64,000 nucleotides of DNA from Winogradskyella schleiferi (GCF_013394655.1 NZ_CP053351.1:4132001-4196000); one strand, 5' to 3'; counted from the first letter of the stretch, positions 9,301 to 17,917 are shown. The notes: a model not told the origin generated them from the letters alone. Program-made: numbers and translations.

Positions 9301-10050
9301 ATGAAAACAAATTACACACTAAAAATGGCATTACTGTTGCTTATCGCTACATTTTGCTTTTCGAATTTAACCGCTCAAGTAAGAATCTTGAGACTAGATC
9401 CAGCTACAAACTCTGTAACCCTTAAAAACTTTGGGTCTAGTAACGTCCCAATTTCTGGATATTGGTTTTGTAATTTTCCGATGTATGCCCAAGTAAGTGA
9501 TATGACAAGTACAGCAAGCTTAGATCCAGGCGAGGAAGTGAATATAGGAAGTACTATAAACTTTGCTGTTGCAGATGGCGAATTTGGATTGTACACCACA
9601 AATTCGGAAGGTTTTGGATCTTCTAATGCCATGATAGATTACCTTCAATGGGGAAGTGCAGGTCACCAAAGGGAATCTACAGCTGTTGGAGCTGGCGTGT
9701 GGGATGCTGGTAGTTTTGTAAATGTTTCGCCTCCTTTTGAATATAATGGAGATGGCACACAAAATGGTGCTGCATTTTGGGTTACACTTGGTGTTGACGA
9801 TTTTGAGACCATCAGCCAAATAGAACTGTTCCCAAACCCAACTTCAACCACTTTAAATATTATTATTAACCGTAGCGCTATTAACGGAACGATAGGTATA
9901 TATGATATTTTAGGTAAGGAAGTCATAAGCCAGAGTATTAATTCTAGTGATGCTTTACAACTTGATGTTTCAAATTTAATTAGTGGTATGTATTTGATAA
10001 AAATCGCTACAGAAAATAGTGTAGAAACCAAACGTTTTATTAAAAACTAA
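9301..10050 (+). CDS. T9SS type A sorting-domain protein with lamin-tail-like domain
   Basis: A 249-aa secreted protein. A signal peptide (ending NLTAQ, about residue 25) precedes a beta-sandwich-like region (VRILRLDPATNSVTLKNFGSSNVPISGYWFCNF) similar in pattern to lamin-tail domains. The last 75 residues are a typical type A C-terminal sorting domain: IELFPNPTSTTLNI, GIYDILGKEV, LISGMYLIKI, then a basic end. It is therefore predicted to cross the outer membrane by T9SS and become surface-attached. Downstream are a barrel protein, a haem lipoprotein and YceI on the same strand. Confidence 0.8.
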   Translation: MKTNYTLKMALLLLIATFCFSNLTAQVRILRLDPATNSVTLKNFGSSNVPISGYWFCNFPMYAQVSDMTSTASLDPGEEVNIGSTINFAVADGEFGLYTTNSEGFGSSNAMIDYLQWGSAGHQRESTAVGAGVWDAGSFVNVSPPFEYNGDGTQNGAAFWVTLGVDDFETISQIELFPNPTSTTLNIIINRSAINGTIGIYDILGKEVISQSINSSDALQLDVSNLISGMYLIKIATENSVETKRFIKN

Positions 10051-10098
10051 AGCACTCTAAGAAAGAGACCAAAACCCTTTTTTATATCCAATAGCATC

Positions 10099-10953
10099 AT
10101 GAAATATACTTTTATATGTTCACTACTATTGTCATGCCTATTTTTAAGCGCTCAAGACGATGATTTATTAAGTGAAATTAACACCGATTCTGTAATTAAT
10201 AATTACGCCACAGCTGCTTTTAAAGGTTTGAAAATTGTAAATTTTGAATCTACAAAACTTGTTGCAAAGAAGGAGTTGACCTTTATTGTTTCGCATCGTT
10301 TTGGAAGTATAGAAAATGGATTTGATAGCTTCTTTGGATTAGATGATGCTGTTACCAGACTGAATTTTGTATATGGCATTACCGATGCTCTTAACATTGG
10401 CGTTTCTAGAAGTTCGTTTCAAAAAATTTATGAAACTTCAGCAAAATATAGATTAGTTAGACAAAAAGATAATGGATTTCCATTTACTATTGTTGGCTTT
10501 AATTCCATACTTATAAATTCCGCATTAGAACAGGAAAATTTACCAAAGTTAGAATTTAAAGATCGCTTAAGTTACACTGTACAAGTGTTAATATCGAGAA
10601 AATTAAGTTCAAATTTGTCGTTGGAATTAGCACCAACTTTTTTCCACGACAATTTTGTGGCTTACAACGAGCAACACAACTCACAGTATGCTATAGGTTT
10701 TGGAGGACGACAAAAATTAGCGAAACGTTGGTCCATCAACGTCGATTATGGCTGGCATTTAAACCGAGCCGAAAACTCACCATTTAAAAATCCGTTGTCT
10801 ATTGGTTTCGATTTAGAAACTGGTGGCCATGTGTTTCAAATGCATTTCTCAAATGCGCAAGCCATGAATACCAACGGGTTTTTAGGCCAAGCCACAGGAG
10901 ATTGGACCGATGGTAATATTTATTTTGGGTTTAACTTAAGCCGTGTGTTTTAA
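10099..10953 (+). CDS. DUF5777-like outer-membrane beta-barrel protein
   Basis: A 284-aa protein with a signal peptide (ending FLSAQ, about residue 19) and alternating beta-strand patterns through to a C-terminal phenylalanine (YFGFNLSRVF), typical of an outer-membrane barrel. The segment IVSHRFGSIENGFDSFFGLDDAVTRLNFVYGITDALNIGVSRSS fits the DUF5777 family. In flavobacteria this family often neighbours YceI and small cytochrome-like proteins, as here. The role is unknown; a link to quinone or lipid handling is only suggested by the YceI neighbour. Confidence 0.75.
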   Translation: MKYTFICSLLLSCLFLSAQDDDLLSEINTDSVINNYATAAFKGLKIVNFESTKLVAKKELTFIVSHRFGSIENGFDSFFGLDDAVTRLNFVYGITDALNIGVSRSSFQKIYETSAKYRLVRQKDNGFPFTIVGFNSILINSALEQENLPKLEFKDRLSYTVQVLISRKLSSNLSLELAPTFFHDNFVAYNEQHNSQYAIGFGGRQKLAKRWSINVDYGWHLNRAENSPFKNPLSIGFDLETGGHVFQMHFSNAQAMNTNGFLGQATGDWTDGNIYFGFNLSRVF

Positions 10954-10966
10954 CAAAAGAAAAACT

Positions 10967-11329
10967 ATGAAACTTAAAAAACTTTTATACATTTTAGTGG
11001 TTGTCTCACTTTACAATTGTTCGTATGTAAATGAGGACGATTTAACAGAAGATATTATCAGTGAAGATTTGATAAATTATGAAGACCATATAAAAACCAT
11101 TATTGATAATAACTGTGTTTTTTGCCATAACAATCCGCCAGAAAACGGAGCACCAATGCCATTAACCACCTACGCTAATGTAAAGGATGCTGTTGAAAAT
11201 AGAGGATTAATCAACCGAATCTCTTCTACAGATTTAGGGTTTGTAATGCCATTTGGTGGGCCAAGATTACCACAAAATTTAATAGACCTCGTTATCCAAT
11301 GGGAAGCGGACGGATTAATAGAAAATTAG
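10967..11329 (+). CDS. Small one-haem cytochrome c-like lipoprotein
   Basis: A 120-aa lipoprotein with signal ending YNCS and one CxxCH haem motif (NNCVFCHNNPP) after about residue 45. Downstream Met residues in APMPL and VMPFGG could supply the axial ligand. The end (QNLIDLVIQWEADGLIEN) matches small c-type cytochrome or planctomycete-cytochrome-like domains. I start at the ATG at 10967, which gives a clean lipoprotein signal; an in-frame ATG at 10943 would add eight polar residues before it and overlap the barrel gene. The YceI gene follows after 6 bp, so the two are co-transcribed. Confidence 0.78.
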   Translation: MKLKKLLYILVVVSLYNCSYVNEDDLTEDIISEDLINYEDHIKTIIDNNCVFCHNNPPENGAPMPLTTYANVKDAVENRGLINRISSTDLGFVMPFGGPRLPQNLIDLVIQWEADGLIEN

Positions 11330-11335
11330 CGAATT

Positions 11336-11884
11336 ATGAGACAAATTATAGGTTTATTACTGCTATTAACTGGCACAATCGCTACAAGTCAAAATAGATA
11401 TTTAACCAAGACTGGCGAACTCTCATTTGAGGCTTCCGTGCCTTCTTTTGAAGAAGTAGCCGCAAAAAACGAATCGGTTACTGCGATATTAAATACTGAA
11501 AATGGTGAATTTGCCGCTTTAGCTCTAGTCAAAGCATTTAGATTTAAAAACGCTTTGATGGAAGAGCATTTTAACGAAAATTATGCTGAATCCGATAGTT
11601 ATCCCAAAGCGATATTCAAAGGTAAAATAAACGATTTTGAACTTTCTAATTTAAGTGAAACCGAGTCCGAAATGACCATTGATGGTTCACTCACATTTCA
11701 CGGCGTTACTAAAGTCCTGAATTCTCTTCCCATTATACTGAAAATTGAAGAGGATAACATTATTATATCTGGCAGTTTTAAAGTCATGGTATCGGACTTC
11801 GAGATAGAGATTCCTAAAATTGTAAAGAATAAATTATCTGAAGAGGTTGCTATCGTTTTTAATTTTAAGCTGATTAAGAAATAG
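11336..11884 (+). CDS. YceI family periplasmic lipid-binding protein
   Basis: A 182-aa protein with a signal peptide (MRQIIGLLLLLTGTIATSQ) and a YceI-type lipocalin-like barrel: LTKTGELSFEASVPSFEEVAAKN, YPKAIFKGKI, MTIDGSLTFHGVTK and SGSFKVMVSDFEIEIPKIV. YceI proteins bind polyisoprenoid chains or fatty amides in the periplasm. It is the last gene of a short operon with a one-haem lipoprotein and a DUF5777-like barrel, an arrangement that may reflect a small electron-transfer or quinone-binding unit. That functional link is inference. Confidence 0.88.
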   Translation: MRQIIGLLLLLTGTIATSQNRYLTKTGELSFEASVPSFEEVAAKNESVTAILNTENGEFAALALVKAFRFKNALMEEHFNENYAESDSYPKAIFKGKINDFELSNLSETESEMTIDGSLTFHGVTKVLNSLPIILKIEEDNIIISGSFKVMVSDFEIEIPKIVKNKLSEEVAIVFNFKLIKK

Positions 11885-11945
11885 ATGACTACATAATACT
11901 GTTAATAAAAGCAATAGCCTATAAAAGCTTTACTGGTGTTTTAAC

Positions 11946-11953
11946 TATCTTTG
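11946..11953 (+). promoter_or_regulatory. Bacteroidota -7 box upstream of ferritin
   Basis: TATCTTTG matches the TAnnTTTG consensus 18 bp before the ferritin ATG. No clear TTG appears at the -33 position. The short spacing implies a very short leader. Confidence 0.45.
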
Positions 11954-11970
11954 TGTAAAACCCAGAAATT

Positions 11971-12489
11971 ATGTTATCAAAATCCATAGAAGCCGCATTG
12001 AACAAACAAGTGAGAATTGAAGCTGAATCTTCGCAAATTTATTTAGCGATGGCTATTTGGGCAGAAGTTAAGGGACTGGAAGGCATCTCTAGTTTTATGT
12101 ACAGCCAATCTGACGAAGAGCGCGAGCACATGCTTAAGCTTGTGAAATTTATTAACGAACGTGGCGGACAAGCACATGTTTCTGAATTGAATGCACCCAA
12201 CGTAAAGCATAAATCCTATAAGGAAATGTTTGAAAAACTTTTGGAACATGAAATATTTGTATCTGAAAGCATCAACGAATTGGTTCACATCTCCTTACAG
12301 GAAAAAGATTATGCCACACACAATTTCTTACAGTGGTATGTTGCCGAGCAAATTGAAGAAGAAGCTATGGCAAGAACCATCTTAGATAAAGTTAAAATGA
12401 TAGGAGATGACAAAGGTGGTTTATATTTATTTGACAGGGACATACAGCAACTTACTATAAGCTCAGCTGCGGAAACACCTGGCGCTTAA
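11971..12489 (+). CDS. ftnA: Ferritin
   Basis: A 172-aa non-haem bacterial ferritin that oxidises and stores iron in the cytoplasm. The ferroxidase ligands stand at the same positions as in E. coli FtnA: Glu17 (RIEAE), Glu50 and His53 (EEREHM), Glu94 (LEHE), Gln127 and Glu130 (EQIEEEAM). The length is typical. It is expressed alone from a promoter just upstream. A feo operon and a DtxR-type metal cluster occur 35 kb away in this window, but no DtxR-like box is visible here. Confidence 0.95.
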   Translation: MLSKSIEAALNKQVRIEAESSQIYLAMAIWAEVKGLEGISSFMYSQSDEEREHMLKLVKFINERGGQAHVSELNAPNVKHKSYKEMFEKLLEHEIFVSESINELVHISLQEKDYATHNFLQWYVAEQIEEEAMARTILDKVKMIGDDKGGLYLFDRDIQQLTISSAAETPGA

Positions 12490-12573
12490 AATGTTAAAAT
12501 TTATTTAGATTAAGTATAAATAACTATTTTTGTTTTCAAATTTATAAGATTTCCTTTTTCAAGGAAACTGAAG

Positions 12574-12750
12574 ATGGGCAAAAAGAAGAAAAATAAAAAG
12601 TTAAAGAAAGAACGGCTTAAAGTTCTTAAAGCTTCTGGTGCAGAATCGCTTGGTAACGTAAAGTCCAAATGCTGTAAAAAGTATAAAAAATCTGAAAACA
12701 AGCGTTGTAAAAAATGTCCTTGTTTTGATTTATTAAAGAAAGTAGCTTAA
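12574..12750 (+). CDS. Small Lys/Cys-rich hypothetical protein
   Basis: A 58-aa ORF below usual length cut-offs. It starts with a run of lysines (MGKKKKNKKLKKERLK) and ends with a cysteine cluster KCCKKYKKSENKRCKKCPCF, five cysteines in 18 residues, suggesting a tiny zinc- or metal-binding knuckle on a nucleic-acid-binding tail. I recall similar short proteins in flavobacterial genomes but know no function. It lies 84 bp after ferritin on the same strand. Confidence 0.6.
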   Translation: MGKKKKNKKLKKERLKVLKASGAESLGNVKSKCCKKYKKSENKRCKKCPCFDLLKKVA

Positions 12751-13305
12751 TCCCTCATTATTTCCCTCTTTCAATAATTTTGTAGTAAATATATGCTCCT
12801 TCCAATTATATTATAAAAAATTTATCTTGACGGGATAACGCTAACACTAATCTTACCATAACCTGAATTATTTGCGGGAAATGAGTAATAAATGTGACTA
12901 TATAACAAATTATAGGTCATTTGAATTAACGAAATTTTTAACATAACGGCTTTAGAAGAATTAGAGTTTCTATCTTACTCACTTAAAACAAAAAGATTTA
13001 GATTTTGGTTATATCGACCAAATATGGCAAATACGCAAGTTTACCTAATTGAATTGCGGAATGACAAAGCCACTGATAAAACTGAATAGAATAAATGAAT
13101 TAAAGCTGCAGAATTAACTTTTTTAAAAGACTGTTGGATTATTATATTACCGATGAAAAAGTTGTATATATAACCGTAATTACGGCAAATCCGACTGCGT
13201 TCAAATCCACTCGGAATTGCTATCTTCGGTTTCTTCCGAAAGATTGTTTAACTTTTAAGCCGCAACTGACGGTTAAACGAGACAATTGGCAACAATTTTC
13301 TGATT
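12751..13305 (+). other. Degraded intergenic stretch
   Basis: About 550 bp without an intact gene. The central part (12925-13140) reads as a protein-like frame broken by two stops, listed separately. The segment 13170-13305 contains a short palindrome (CCGTAATTACGG) and no convincing coding pattern. I see no terminator or RNA gene. Confidence 0.4.
12925..13140 (+). pseudogene. Remnant of an unidentified protein-coding gene
   Basis: One frame has no stop for about 55 codons, including FRFWLYRPNMANTQVYLIEL and RNDKATDKTE. It then meets TAG and TGA within four codons and continues in the same frame with IKAAELTFLKDCWIII. The continuation across the stops suggests a decayed gene rather than random AT-rich sequence. 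The family is not recognised and the call is tentative. Confidence 0.25.
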
Positions 13306-13791
13306 ATGGGAAATAAACGTAAAGGTCAATTAACAACTGACATTGAATGGCATAAGCATTTAAGAAAAATTGGAAAACGATTTTTCTGGAAAGGAGAACG
13401 TCTTGCTGAAAAGAAAATGATAGAACAAAAATTGGCAGAAATTGAAACAGAAAGCGCCGAAATACTTTATGATTATCTGAATCTAAAATTACCGAATTCG
13501 TTGAATTATAAAGAATTATATAATTTATATTATTCCTTATTTTGCACACTCGACATTCTACCCGAAAATCTAAAATCGCTAAAACTAACGAAAGAAACTT
13601 TAGCTCTGACTTTTGCTAAGCTATCAACGGTAAAGAATATTAGTAAATTGCCAAATCAACATAGTTCTGAATTATTATTAATTAGCAATATTCAAAACAA
13701 AAAATACTGGATTCAACAAATTGGAATATTTATGAAAGCTGATAAGTGGCCAAATCACGAAAATGCTAGAAAATTAATTGGAACGAAATAA
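13306..13791 (+). CDS. Hypothetical protein
   Basis: A 161-aa soluble protein, rich in Lys, Leu and Glu and predicted mostly helical. There is no signal peptide or membrane span and no motif I recognise. The N-terminal half (HLRKIGKRFFWKGERLAEKKMIEQKLAEIETESAEILYDYLNL) looks like a charged helix pair. It lies in a gene-poor stretch beside a decayed ORF, so it may be accessory. Confidence 0.5.
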   Translation: MGNKRKGQLTTDIEWHKHLRKIGKRFFWKGERLAEKKMIEQKLAEIETESAEILYDYLNLKLPNSLNYKELYNLYYSLFCTLDILPENLKSLKLTKETLALTFAKLSTVKNISKLPNQHSSELLLISNIQNKKYWIQQIGIFMKADKWPNHENARKLIGTK

Positions 13792-14006
13792 AAAACATTT
13801 GTCAAAAACATGTATTACAAATTTATTTGGACGTTGCTCATTTAGAAAATTCCTTCGGAATTTTTTTGGGTTATTTTTTGATTACTAAATTAGTTGCTAA
13901 CTACACAACTACCATATTTGAACTAGATATGGAGAGCACCACCTTCAAACTTCACTTCTCGAAATCAACTAAATACATTTAAATTCTAAAATAAAAGTTA
14001 AACTAG

Positions 14007-14037
14007 TTTGTTATTTCTAACCAATCGGTTAGTTTTG
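14007..14037 (+). promoter_or_regulatory. Promoter of the tetR-like gene
   Basis: TTTG (14007-14010) and TAGTTTTG (14030-14037, matching TAnnTTTG) are 19 bp apart, a good fit to the Bacteroidota -33/-7 promoter. The -7 box overlaps the right arm of a palindrome, so a repressor bound there would block polymerase. Confidence 0.6.
14017..14032. promoter_or_regulatory. Probable TetR operator 1 (autoregulatory)
   Basis: CTAACC-AATC-GGTTAG is a perfect 6-bp inverted repeat with a 4-bp centre, lying across the promoter of the tetR-like gene. A sister palindrome of the same geometry precedes the next gene. Confidence 0.6.
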
Positions 14038-14054
14038 TGCTGTAATTAGAAACA

Positions 14055-14618
14055 ATGGCTAGGACTAAAAAATATAATGAAGCTGCAGTACTCGACAAAG
14101 CAATGCACTTGTTCTGGCGAAATGGTTATGAAGCTACAACCATGCAAATGCTCGAACAAGAAATGGGCATCAATAAGTTTTCGATTTATTCCAGTTTTGG
14201 AAACAAGCATGGTTTATTTGTTGAAAGCTTAAAGAGTTATAAAAAAAAAGTAAATTCTATTTTCGAGGAGTTTAAGAATTCTCATAATGGCCTTGAAGAT
14301 ATAAAAACCTTTTTCTACAATTCTATAAAAATTTCCAATACTAAGGGGAATGAAAAAGGCTGTTTAGTAACAAATACCTATAATGAGTTCTCAGATAAGC
14401 AAGATGTATTGATTAATGAAGAAATGAGTTCTTTTATGAACCATCTAAAACAATTATTCATTGATAAATTAAGATTGAATTCTGATAAAGATGAAGCTAC
14501 AATATTAAAACAAGCCAACTTTTTGCTATTGGCGAAACACGGTTTGGCAGCTGCATCTAGAGTAAATACCCAAAAGGAAATAGAAGACTATATCGAAATG
14601 ACATTTAAAAATCTATAA
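14055..14618 (+). CDS. TetR/AcrR family transcriptional regulator
   Basis: A 187-aa repressor. The N-terminal helix-turn-helix region is typical (VLDKAMHLFWRNGYEATTMQMLEQEMGINKFSIYSSFGNKHGLFVESLKSY, residues 12-62). The C-terminal half is the variable ligand-binding domain and contains one Cys (KGCLVTNTY). Palindromes before this gene and between it and the next point to control of itself and of the downstream AhpD-like/peroxiredoxin genes. The inducer is unknown; an oxidant or electrophile fits the neighbours. Confidence 0.9.
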   Translation: MARTKKYNEAAVLDKAMHLFWRNGYEATTMQMLEQEMGINKFSIYSSFGNKHGLFVESLKSYKKKVNSIFEEFKNSHNGLEDIKTFFYNSIKISNTKGNEKGCLVTNTYNEFSDKQDVLINEEMSSFMNHLKQLFIDKLRLNSDKDEATILKQANFLLLAKHGLAAASRVNTQKEIEDYIEMTFKNL

Positions 14619-14634
14619 TATTTTTTTAATCCAT

Positions 14635-14654
14635 AACTAAACGTTTGTTTAGTT
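14635..14654. promoter_or_regulatory. Probable TetR operator 2
   Basis: AACTAAACGTTTGTTTAGTT is an 8-bp inverted repeat with a 4-bp centre, just upstream of the AhpD-like gene. Its inner half-sites (CTAAAC/GTTTAG) differ by one base from those at 14017-14032. Confidence 0.6.
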
Positions 14655-14681
14655 ATTTAACATGTAATAAAACTCAAAACT

Positions 14682-15239
14682 ATGACAACTTTAAAAGTAA
14701 ACACTATCGAATCAGCACCAGAAGAAAGTAAAGCTTCACTAAAACAATCTGTAAAAGCATTTGGAATGTTACCTGGACTTCATGGAGTTTTAGCCTCATC
14801 ACCTCAAATTTTAGAGGCTTATAAAACATTACACAGCTTATTTTCAGATTCCTCATTTAATGACGAAGAGCTTACCGTTGTATGGCAAACCATCAATGTA
14901 GAGCACGAATGCCATTACTGTGTACCAGCACATACTGGGATTGCTAATATGATGAAAGTTAATCCAGAGCTTTCAGAAGCCTTAAGAAACCGAAACCCTA
15001 TGCCATCTGAAAAATTACAGGTCTTACACGATTTCACATTAAAGTTAGTAAGAAATCGTGGCAACGTTACAGAAGAAGATCTAAACGCATTCTATAAAGC
15101 AGGTTATGAAGAGAGACAAGTCCTAGAGGTTATTTTAGGTATATCTCAGAAAGTGATAAGCAATTATACTAATCACATTGCCAATACACCTGTTGATAAA
15201 GCGTTTCAAAAATATGCTTGGGAACCACAGGCTGCATAA
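14682..15239 (+). CDS. AhpD-like carboxymuconolactone decarboxylase family protein
   Basis: A 185-aa cytoplasmic protein of the AhpD/CMD fold. The redox motif is intact: EHECHYCVPAHTGIANMMK, with CxxC followed by His. Such proteins act as disulfide-dependent peroxidases or reductase adaptors. It is the first gene after the TetR operator and is followed 34 bp later by a peroxiredoxin-like gene, which supports a shared role in peroxide or organic-oxidant defence. True decarboxylase activity is unlikely given the CxxC. Confidence 0.88.
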   Translation: MTTLKVNTIESAPEESKASLKQSVKAFGMLPGLHGVLASSPQILEAYKTLHSLFSDSSFNDEELTVVWQTINVEHECHYCVPAHTGIANMMKVNPELSEALRNRNPMPSEKLQVLHDFTLKLVRNRGNVTEEDLNAFYKAGYEERQVLEVILGISQKVISNYTNHIANTPVDKAFQKYAWEPQAA

Positions 15240-15273
15240 AACTAGTAAGCATAGTAATTAAGAACATAAAAAA

Positions 15274-15915
15274 ATGAACCTCACAGACCAATTAGCAGAA
15301 AGAAAAACCAATAGTGCTAAAGCTATTCCGGCAGATAAGCATGCCATAATGCAAAACAGCACCGCTGCACTTCAATCTCAAAATTTGAGTGCAACAGCGT
15401 TAACAAAAGGACAAAAATTGCCAGCTTTCACCTTAAAGGATGTTGAAGGCAAGCCTAGCTCTCTAAAACAGTTTCAATCCAACTTTTTAGTCATCTCATT
15501 TTATAGAGGTGGTTGGTGTCCCTATTGTAATATGGAATTAAAAGCTTTGCAAGACATACTTCCTGAATTAACAGCATTGGATACAGAATTAATCGCAATA
15601 TCACCGGAAACACCTGATAATTCATTAACCACCTCAGAGAAAAACGAATTAAAATTTTCAGTATTAAGCGACATTGATAACGCTTATGCAAAATCACTGG
15701 GATTAGTCTTTCAGTTACCGGAAGATTTGCAAGGCGTTTACAACGAATTTGGTATTGATGTAGCAAGTCATAATGGCAATACCGATTTTGAACTACCAAT
15801 GCCAGCAACTTATATTGTAAATAAAGATAGAGAGGTTATCTACAGTTTTGTTCCTGAGGATTATACAGAGCGCTTAGAACCTACTAAAATCTTAGAGATA
15901 ATTAAGAATAGGTAA
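15274..15915 (+). CDS. Peroxiredoxin-like (AhpC/TSA) family protein
   Basis: A 213-aa thioredoxin-fold protein. An N-terminal helical extension (about 1-45) precedes a peroxiredoxin domain: GQKLPAFTLKDVEGKPSSL, then FYRGGWCPYCNMELKALQ with a CPYC active site, SPETPDNS, and a cis-Pro-like region (LPMPATYIVNKD). The CxxC after GGW is typical of the peroxiredoxin-like subgroup found beside AhpD proteins. It lies in the TetR-controlled cluster and may receive electrons through the AhpD-like partner (inference). Confidence 0.88.
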   Translation: MNLTDQLAERKTNSAKAIPADKHAIMQNSTAALQSQNLSATALTKGQKLPAFTLKDVEGKPSSLKQFQSNFLVISFYRGGWCPYCNMELKALQDILPELTALDTELIAISPETPDNSLTTSEKNELKFSVLSDIDNAYAKSLGLVFQLPEDLQGVYNEFGIDVASHNGNTDFELPMPATYIVNKDREVIYSFVPEDYTERLEPTKILEIIKNR

Positions 15916-15946
15916 ATTTTAAAATCAACTTTAAAAATATATAAAA

Positions 15947-16780
15947 ATGAACTATAAAACCAGAATCATCGTATTTGGCGCTCTTTTAGCCATTATGAGT
16001 TGCAAAGACAATTCAAAAAAAGAAATAGAAGTGCAAACCGTGAAAGAAGAAGCTATCATTAATTTTCAAAATAAAGGCCATGAATTGGTATACCATATGG
16101 TCGAAAAAGTCGGTAATTATCAAAAACTAAGGTCAAAAAAGGATGTGGTGTACACTTACACGTATACAACACCAGATGGTAAGGCAGACATTTCAACAGA
16201 AAAGTACATTTTTGAAGGCGAATTGTCCTATGGCAAATACAAACAACACCAACGCACTTTACCGCAACTTGAAGGCACCATGGAGCAAGCCTATAACGGT
16301 AAAGACTATTGGTTAAAGGTTAACGGAAAATTAGTTAACGATACAACGGCATTAAAAAGAGTGATGTTTAGTAGACCAACCAACTTTTATTGGTTTACCA
16401 TGTTTCAAAAACTTTTAGACCCAAATTTGAATTATGACTATTTAGGAGAAAAAGAAGTCAATCTAAAAACTTTTGATATTGTAAACGTATCTTTTGAATC
16501 AAAAAATGAGAAACCAACTGATATTTATCAGCTCTACATCAACAAGGAAACGGGATTAGTGGATCAGTTCTTATTTACGGTAGCCGATTTTGGGGTTATG
16601 GAAGAACCGTTTCTCATGCAAATGGATTATGAAGAGGTTGATGGTTTCTTAATTCCTAGTAAGCGTAAATACAAAAAATCTACTTGGAATGCTGACGTAA
16701 CTGATGGGCCTTGGATTTTAGTTAATTGGTCTAATATTGAATTCGATAATAGCTTAAAAAAAGAAGTATTTATGAAATAG
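15947..16780 (+). CDS. DUF6503-like lipoprotein
   Basis: A 277-aa lipoprotein; the signal ends at LAIMSCKD. The body is a beta-rich domain that resembles outer-membrane lipoprotein carrier-like proteins (YTYTTPDGKADISTEKYIFEGELSYGKY, then DIYQLYINKETGLVDQFLFTV). It starts 31 bp after the peroxiredoxin-like gene and is probably the last gene of that unit. No catalytic residues are evident. A role in envelope lipid or lipoprotein homeostasis is possible but unproven. Confidence 0.7.
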   Translation: MNYKTRIIVFGALLAIMSCKDNSKKEIEVQTVKEEAIINFQNKGHELVYHMVEKVGNYQKLRSKKDVVYTYTYTTPDGKADISTEKYIFEGELSYGKYKQHQRTLPQLEGTMEQAYNGKDYWLKVNGKLVNDTTALKRVMFSRPTNFYWFTMFQKLLDPNLNYDYLGEKEVNLKTFDIVNVSFESKNEKPTDIYQLYINKETGLVDQFLFTVADFGVMEEPFLMQMDYEEVDGFLIPSKRKYKKSTWNADVTDGPWILVNWSNIEFDNSLKKEVFMK

Positions 16781-16855
16781 ATGGCTATAACATGTCGTCT
16801 GATGCGTAGTTGTAAGACTCACCATTTTTAACATTTTGAAATGTCTATGATCGTC

Positions 16856-17917
16856 CTACATCTGCGTATCATAAATCTCAGGAAACTGTTTTGGAATGTC
16901 TTCCAATGATTCTCCTAAATTTTGTCTTAAATCAATTTCAATGCCACGAGCCATTGTAGAAATCGGAACATCATTTGCAGAGCCTTCAAATGGGTTCTCT
17001 CCTGTTCTACCAATACGTTCCATAGTGTGAAAAACCCAAGCGACACTCACATAAAAAGGGATTGAAATCCAAATGAAAAGCCCTCCAATAGTAGGATGGG
17101 AAGCACTCATATCATTTCCAATTTCAGCAAATTGCGGAACAATTGCCAATGGTAATAACAAGACAAAGATCCACATGAAATAATGATTTAAAGTCGCAAA
17201 TTGACGTGGATATGGAAAATTTTTAATACGTTCTGACTGTCCTTGTAGCGTGAATAATTCCTGTAAGATACCTTCCAGTTCCAAAAAGGAAAATTCCCAG
17301 ATCATATGCTTTTCTTTCAAACGTTGAAGATGATGCGATTGCAAATAAAGCATGGCGGTTTGCTTATTGTTTTTGCTCATTACATAGTCTAAATCTTCTT
17401 TAGAAAGATAAGGTTTCAGATCGTCTTCAACAGTGGAGTTCCGTTCTGGTGGACTCGATTTTTTACTCCATTCTTTGTTGGTTTTTTCGTTCATTACGGT
17501 TTCCCAAGGCTTAGAAACTCGCATCGCATGCCTTAATGCAGTCATCCATGCAATATGTCTATAGGTAAGTGTTTTTATTTCTTGTTGCAGCGCTTCTTTT
17601 GATTGTTTTTCGGTAGCGTAGTCATTGTTTACCATATCTTGAACATACATTCCAAACGTTCTCGAGGTATTTGTAATGCCTCCCCAAATTTTTCGCGCTT
17701 CCCAAATTCGACCGTAAGCAGAATTATTTTGAAAACCAATTACGAAAGCCACGGCTGTACCAATTAAAGCTAACGGTGTCCATGGAATTTTTAACCATGC
17801 TAAATCAAAAAAATAGTATAATGCTACAACTGCTGTAATAATACCAATAAACAAAAAGGTCTCAAAACGAGTCCATTTTGCCATGTCCTTTATTTTGAAA
17901 ACTTTTCTTGTGTACAT
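16856..17917 (-). CDS. Bestrophin family ion channel
   Basis: A 353-aa inner-membrane protein of the bestrophin/UPF0187 family, anion or cation channels that form pentamers. Membrane spans near residues 19-37 and 43-60 precede the family signature FQNNSAYGRIWEARKIWGGITNTSR (about 62-86). Two further spans lie at about 240-262 and 276-293, and PFEGSANDVPISTMARGIEIDLRQNLGE near the C-terminus is also typical. It is single, converging with the DUF6503-like gene. Confidence 0.9.
   Translation of the reverse strand: MYTRKVFKIKDMAKWTRFETFLFIGIITAVVALYYFFDLAWLKIPWTPLALIGTAVAFVIGFQNNSAYGRIWEARKIWGGITNTSRTFGMYVQDMVNNDYATEKQSKEALQQEIKTLTYRHIAWMTALRHAMRVSKPWETVMNEKTNKEWSKKSSPPERNSTVEDDLKPYLSKEDLDYVMSKNNKQTAMLYLQSHHLQRLKEKHMIWEFSFLELEGILQELFTLQGQSERIKNFPYPRQFATLNHYFMWIFVLLLPLAIVPQFAEIGNDMSASHPTIGGLFIWISIPFYVSVAWVFHTMERIGRTGENPFEGSANDVPISTMARGIEIDLRQNLGESLEDIPKQFPEIYDTQM

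Noticed and set aside
9375..10031. Antisense ORFs of 85, 99 and 122 codons opposite the T9SS protein gene
   Set aside because: They lie fully within a gene with clear signal and sorting domains on the plus strand and have no recognisable domain or start context.
13134..13316. Short plus-strand ORF of 60 codons
   Set aside because: Composition and text (TVITANPTAFKSTRNCYL) look like translated intergenic sequence, and it overlaps the start of the next gene.
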